Both the position numbers and the translations under genes were made by a program. Of a DNA stretch of 51,001 nucleotides, positions 48,937 through 51,001 are shown piece after piece. The notes below the pieces were generated by a model. That model worked only from the letters and a program-made list of their open reading frames with translations, was not told the DNA's origin and made no database searches. Within the stretch, counting starts at the first letter, position 1. Every line of letters starts with the position of its first letter. The DNA comes from Pseudonocardiaceae bacterium (GTDB lineage: Bacteria; Actinomycetota; Actinomycetes; Mycobacteriales; Pseudonocardiaceae), in NCBI GenBank assembly GCA_009379845.1, contig WHSZ01000041.1, forward strand, positions 1 through 51,001, read 5' to 3'.

Positions 48937-50952
48937 TCAGGCCGGCCCGGCCGGTACCGCGCCGTTGACCTGGGCACCCAGTTCGCCCCGCAGCCCGGTG
49001 CCGGCTGCCGCGGAGTGCTCGCCGTTCGCTCGCACCGGCCGCGCGCCATCCACCCGCGCGTCCACGACGTGGGCGTGACCGTCGCCGGGCCGCGGGGCGA
49101 ACTGGGTGCGGTACAGCTCCGCGTAGCCGCCGTTGCGCGCCAACAGCTCCTCGTGGGTACCTTCCTCGGCGATCCGGCCGTCCGAGATCACCAGGATCCG
49201 GTCGGCCTCGCGGATGGTGGAGAGCCGATGTGCGATCACCAGGGACGTCCGCCCGACCAGCGCGGTCTTCAACGCGCGCTGCACGGCGACCTCCGATTCG
49301 GAGTCCAGGTGCGCGGTGGCCTCGTCCAGCACCACGATCGAGGGCGCCTTGAGCAGCAGCCTGGCGATCGCGAGGCGCTGCTTCTCGCCACCGGACAGCC
49401 GGTACCCGCGGTCCCCGACCACGGTGTCCAACCCCTCGGGCAACTCGGCGATGAGCTCACCGAGCTGCGCGGTGCGCAGCGCCTCGAGCAGCTCGTCCTC
49501 GGTCGCGCTCGGACGCGCGTAGGCCAGGTTCGCCCGGATCGTGTCGTGGAACAGGTGCGGGTCCTGGGTGACCGTGCCGATCGTGGCGTACAGCGAAGCA
49601 AGGCTGACGTCCCGCAAGTCGTGCCCGCCGACCCGCACGCTGCCGGAGTTCACGTCGTACAGCCGGGTCGCCAGGTGCGTGATGGTGGTCTTGCCCGCCC
49701 CCGAATGGCCGACCAGCGCGATCATCTGACCGGGCTCGGCACGGAACGACACGTCATGCAACACGTCGTGCGCCGGGGTCTGCTCCGCGCGGGCGACGGA
49801 CTCAAGGGAGGCAAGCGACACCTCATCGGAGGCGGGGTAGCTGAACGCCACGTGGTCGAACTCGACATCCGCGGAGTCGGGCGGCAACTCCGTGGCGTCC
49901 GCCTTCTCCTCGATCATCGGGCGCAGATCGAGGATCTCGAAGACCCGGTCGAAGCTCACCAGCGCGGTCATCACGTCGACGTGCACGTTGGACAGCGCGG
50001 TCAGCGGCCCGTACAACCTGTTCAGCAGGGTCGCCATCGCCACCAGGGTGCCCAGCTGGAACGCGCCGGCGAGCACCAGGCCGCCACCCATCCCGTACAC
50101 CACGGCGGTGGCGAGCGAGGCGAGCAGCGTCAGCGCGATGAAGAACACCCGGCTGTACATCGCGGAGATCACGCCCATATCCCGCACCCGCGCCGCGCGC
50201 TGCGAGAAGGTCCCGGATTCCTCGCCCGCGCGCCCGTACAGCTTCGCGAGCATCGCGCCGGCCACGCCGAATCGCTCGGTCATCAGCGAGCTCATCTCGG
50301 CGTCCTGCTTCATCTGCTCCCTGGTGATCCGTTGCAGCCGCCTGCCGATCCAGCGCACCGGCAGCAGGAACAGCGGCAGCATGACGAGGGCGATCACGGT
50401 GATCTGCCAGGACAACGCGAACATCGTGGCCAGCACGATCACCAGGCTCAGTACGTTGGACACCACGGAGGACAGCGTGCTCGTCAGCGCCCGCTGCGCA
50501 CCGATCACGTCGTTGTTCAGCCTGCTCACCAGCGAGCCGGTCTGCGCGCGCACGAAGAACGCCACGGGCATGCGCTGCACGTGGTCGAACACCTCGACCC
50601 GCAGGTCGTAGATCAACCCCTCGCCCAGCCGCGCGGAATACCACCGCTGCAGCAGTGACAGCCCGGCGTCCAGCAACGCGACCCCGGCGACGGCAACCGC
50701 GAGCCACACGACCAGATGCAGGTTCCCCGGCACGATCCCGTTGTCGATGATCGCCTTGAACAGCAACGGGTTCGCGATGCCAAGGCCGGCGGCGACTGCG
50801 ACGAGCACCAGGAACCCCGCGATGTCCTTGCGGTACGGCTTCGCGTAGCGGGCGATGCGCCGCACCAGCCCCGGCGCGAGCCGTTGCCGCGTCACCGAGT
50901 TGTCCCTGGAGAACGACCGCATCGCCTCCCAGGTCGTGATCGGCGCGGTCAT
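48937..50952 (-). CDS. ABC exporter half-transporter (permease-ATPase fusion)
   Basis: 671 residues. Six-helix exporter membrane domain (residues ~35-330) precedes an ATPase with Walker A LVGHSGAGKTT near residue 412, Q-loop TVTQDPHLFHD, signature LSGGEKQRLAIARL, Walker B IVVLDEAT and H-loop IAHRLST. It is a multidrug- or lipid-export-like half-transporter that works as a dimer. The ATG at 50952 overlaps the stop of a possible upstream reading (ATGA), typical of adjacent heterodimeric exporter genes. The C-terminal 50 residues are a low-complexity tail with Ala, Gly and Val. Confidence 0.92.
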   Translation of the reverse strand: MTAPITTWEAMRSFSRDNSVTRQRLAPGLVRRIARYAKPYRKDIAGFLVLVAVAAGLGIANPLLFKAIIDNGIVPGNLHLVVWLAVAVAGVALLDAGLSLLQRWYSARLGEGLIYDLRVEVFDHVQRMPVAFFVRAQTGSLVSRLNNDVIGAQRALTSTLSSVVSNVLSLVIVLATMFALSWQITVIALVMLPLFLLPVRWIGRRLQRITREQMKQDAEMSSLMTERFGVAGAMLAKLYGRAGEESGTFSQRAARVRDMGVISAMYSRVFFIALTLLASLATAVVYGMGGGLVLAGAFQLGTLVAMATLLNRLYGPLTALSNVHVDVMTALVSFDRVFEILDLRPMIEEKADATELPPDSADVEFDHVAFSYPASDEVSLASLESVARAEQTPAHDVLHDVSFRAEPGQMIALVGHSGAGKTTITHLATRLYDVNSGSVRVGGHDLRDVSLASLYATIGTVTQDPHLFHDTIRANLAYARPSATEDELLEALRTAQLGELIAELPEGLDTVVGDRGYRLSGGEKQRLAIARLLLKAPSIVVLDEATAHLDSESEVAVQRALKTALVGRTSLVIAHRLSTIREADRILVISDGRIAEEGTHEELLARNGGYAELYRTQFAPRPGDGHAHVVDARVDGARPVRANGEHSAAAGTGLRGELGAQVNGAVPAGPA

Positions 50953-51001
50953 GACGCCGCCTCCGCGGGGGTACGCACGTCGGCGGTCATGACGCCGCCT
51001 C
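50946..51001. repeat. 18-bp direct repeat over the ABC exporter start
   Basis: CGGTCATGACGCCGCCTC occurs at 50946-50963 and again at 50984-51001. On the minus strand each copy contains ATGACCG, so two ATG starts stand 38 bp apart. The outer one opens a 13-residue frame (MTADVRTPAEAAS) ending in the TGA that overlaps the exporter start. Confidence 0.7.

Overview
The window is high-G+C DNA packed with genes on both strands. GTG and TTG starts are frequent and many genes overlap by 4 nt (ATGA/GTGA). The content (EspR-like regulator, HTH/DUF397 pair, MAB_1171c-type membrane protein, long cold-shock protein, CbiX/CbiG-type cobalamin genes) points to a chromosomal segment of an actinomycete, most likely Pseudonocardiaceae (Amycolatopsis-like). 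The genus is inferred. No tRNA, rRNA, CRISPR array, transposase or phage gene was seen.

Layout. 0-4 kb (minus): a decayed Zn-alcohol dehydrogenase at the left edge, then an operon of transketolase, SDR oxidoreductase and HSL-type esterase. 4-8 kb (plus): an aromatic catabolic operon of FAD hydroxylase, gentisate-dioxygenase-like cupin enzyme, FAH-family hydrolase and IclR regulator; a 46-bp palindrome sits on the IclR start. 8-11.5 kb (minus): a complete SsuABC/TauABC-type importer with two permeases, which may feed the catabolic operon. 11.5-14.2 kb (plus): a regulator, ImmA/IrrE protease and seven-helix membrane protein cassette, the best candidate for an under-described signalling system. 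14.2-16.4 kb: epoxide hydrolase divergent from a WYL regulator across a perfect 13-bp inverted repeat. 16.4-22.7 kb: a persulfide/sulfur module (MFS, MBL-rhodanese-rhodanese, divergent ArsR-rhodanese), then P450/TetR and a PEP-mutase-family enzyme, bracketed by two copies of a ~33-bp direct repeat. 22.7-30.7 kb: unknown protein, HTH/DUF397 pair, LysR/class IV aminotransferase, cupin, molybdopterin oxidoreductase, cold-shock protein and FadB2-like dehydrogenase. 30.7-38.4 kb: MFS, RF3, ADP-ribosylglycohydrolase, VanW-domain protein and sirtuin.

38.5-47.5 kb (plus): a cobalamin operon, cobB-cobI-cobM-cbiD-cobL-cbiG/cobJ-ferredoxin, joined by 4-nt overlaps except at cbiD. A cobalamin riboswitch follows and precedes only cobH/cbiC and cbiX. 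CbiX, CbiD and CbiG indicate the early-cobalt branch of the pathway; precorrin-6 reductase and the adenosylation genes are not in the window. 47.5-51 kb: a voltage-sensor-like membrane protein without a recognisable pore, a small unknown protein, a non-coding stretch, and an ABC exporter half-transporter at the right edge.
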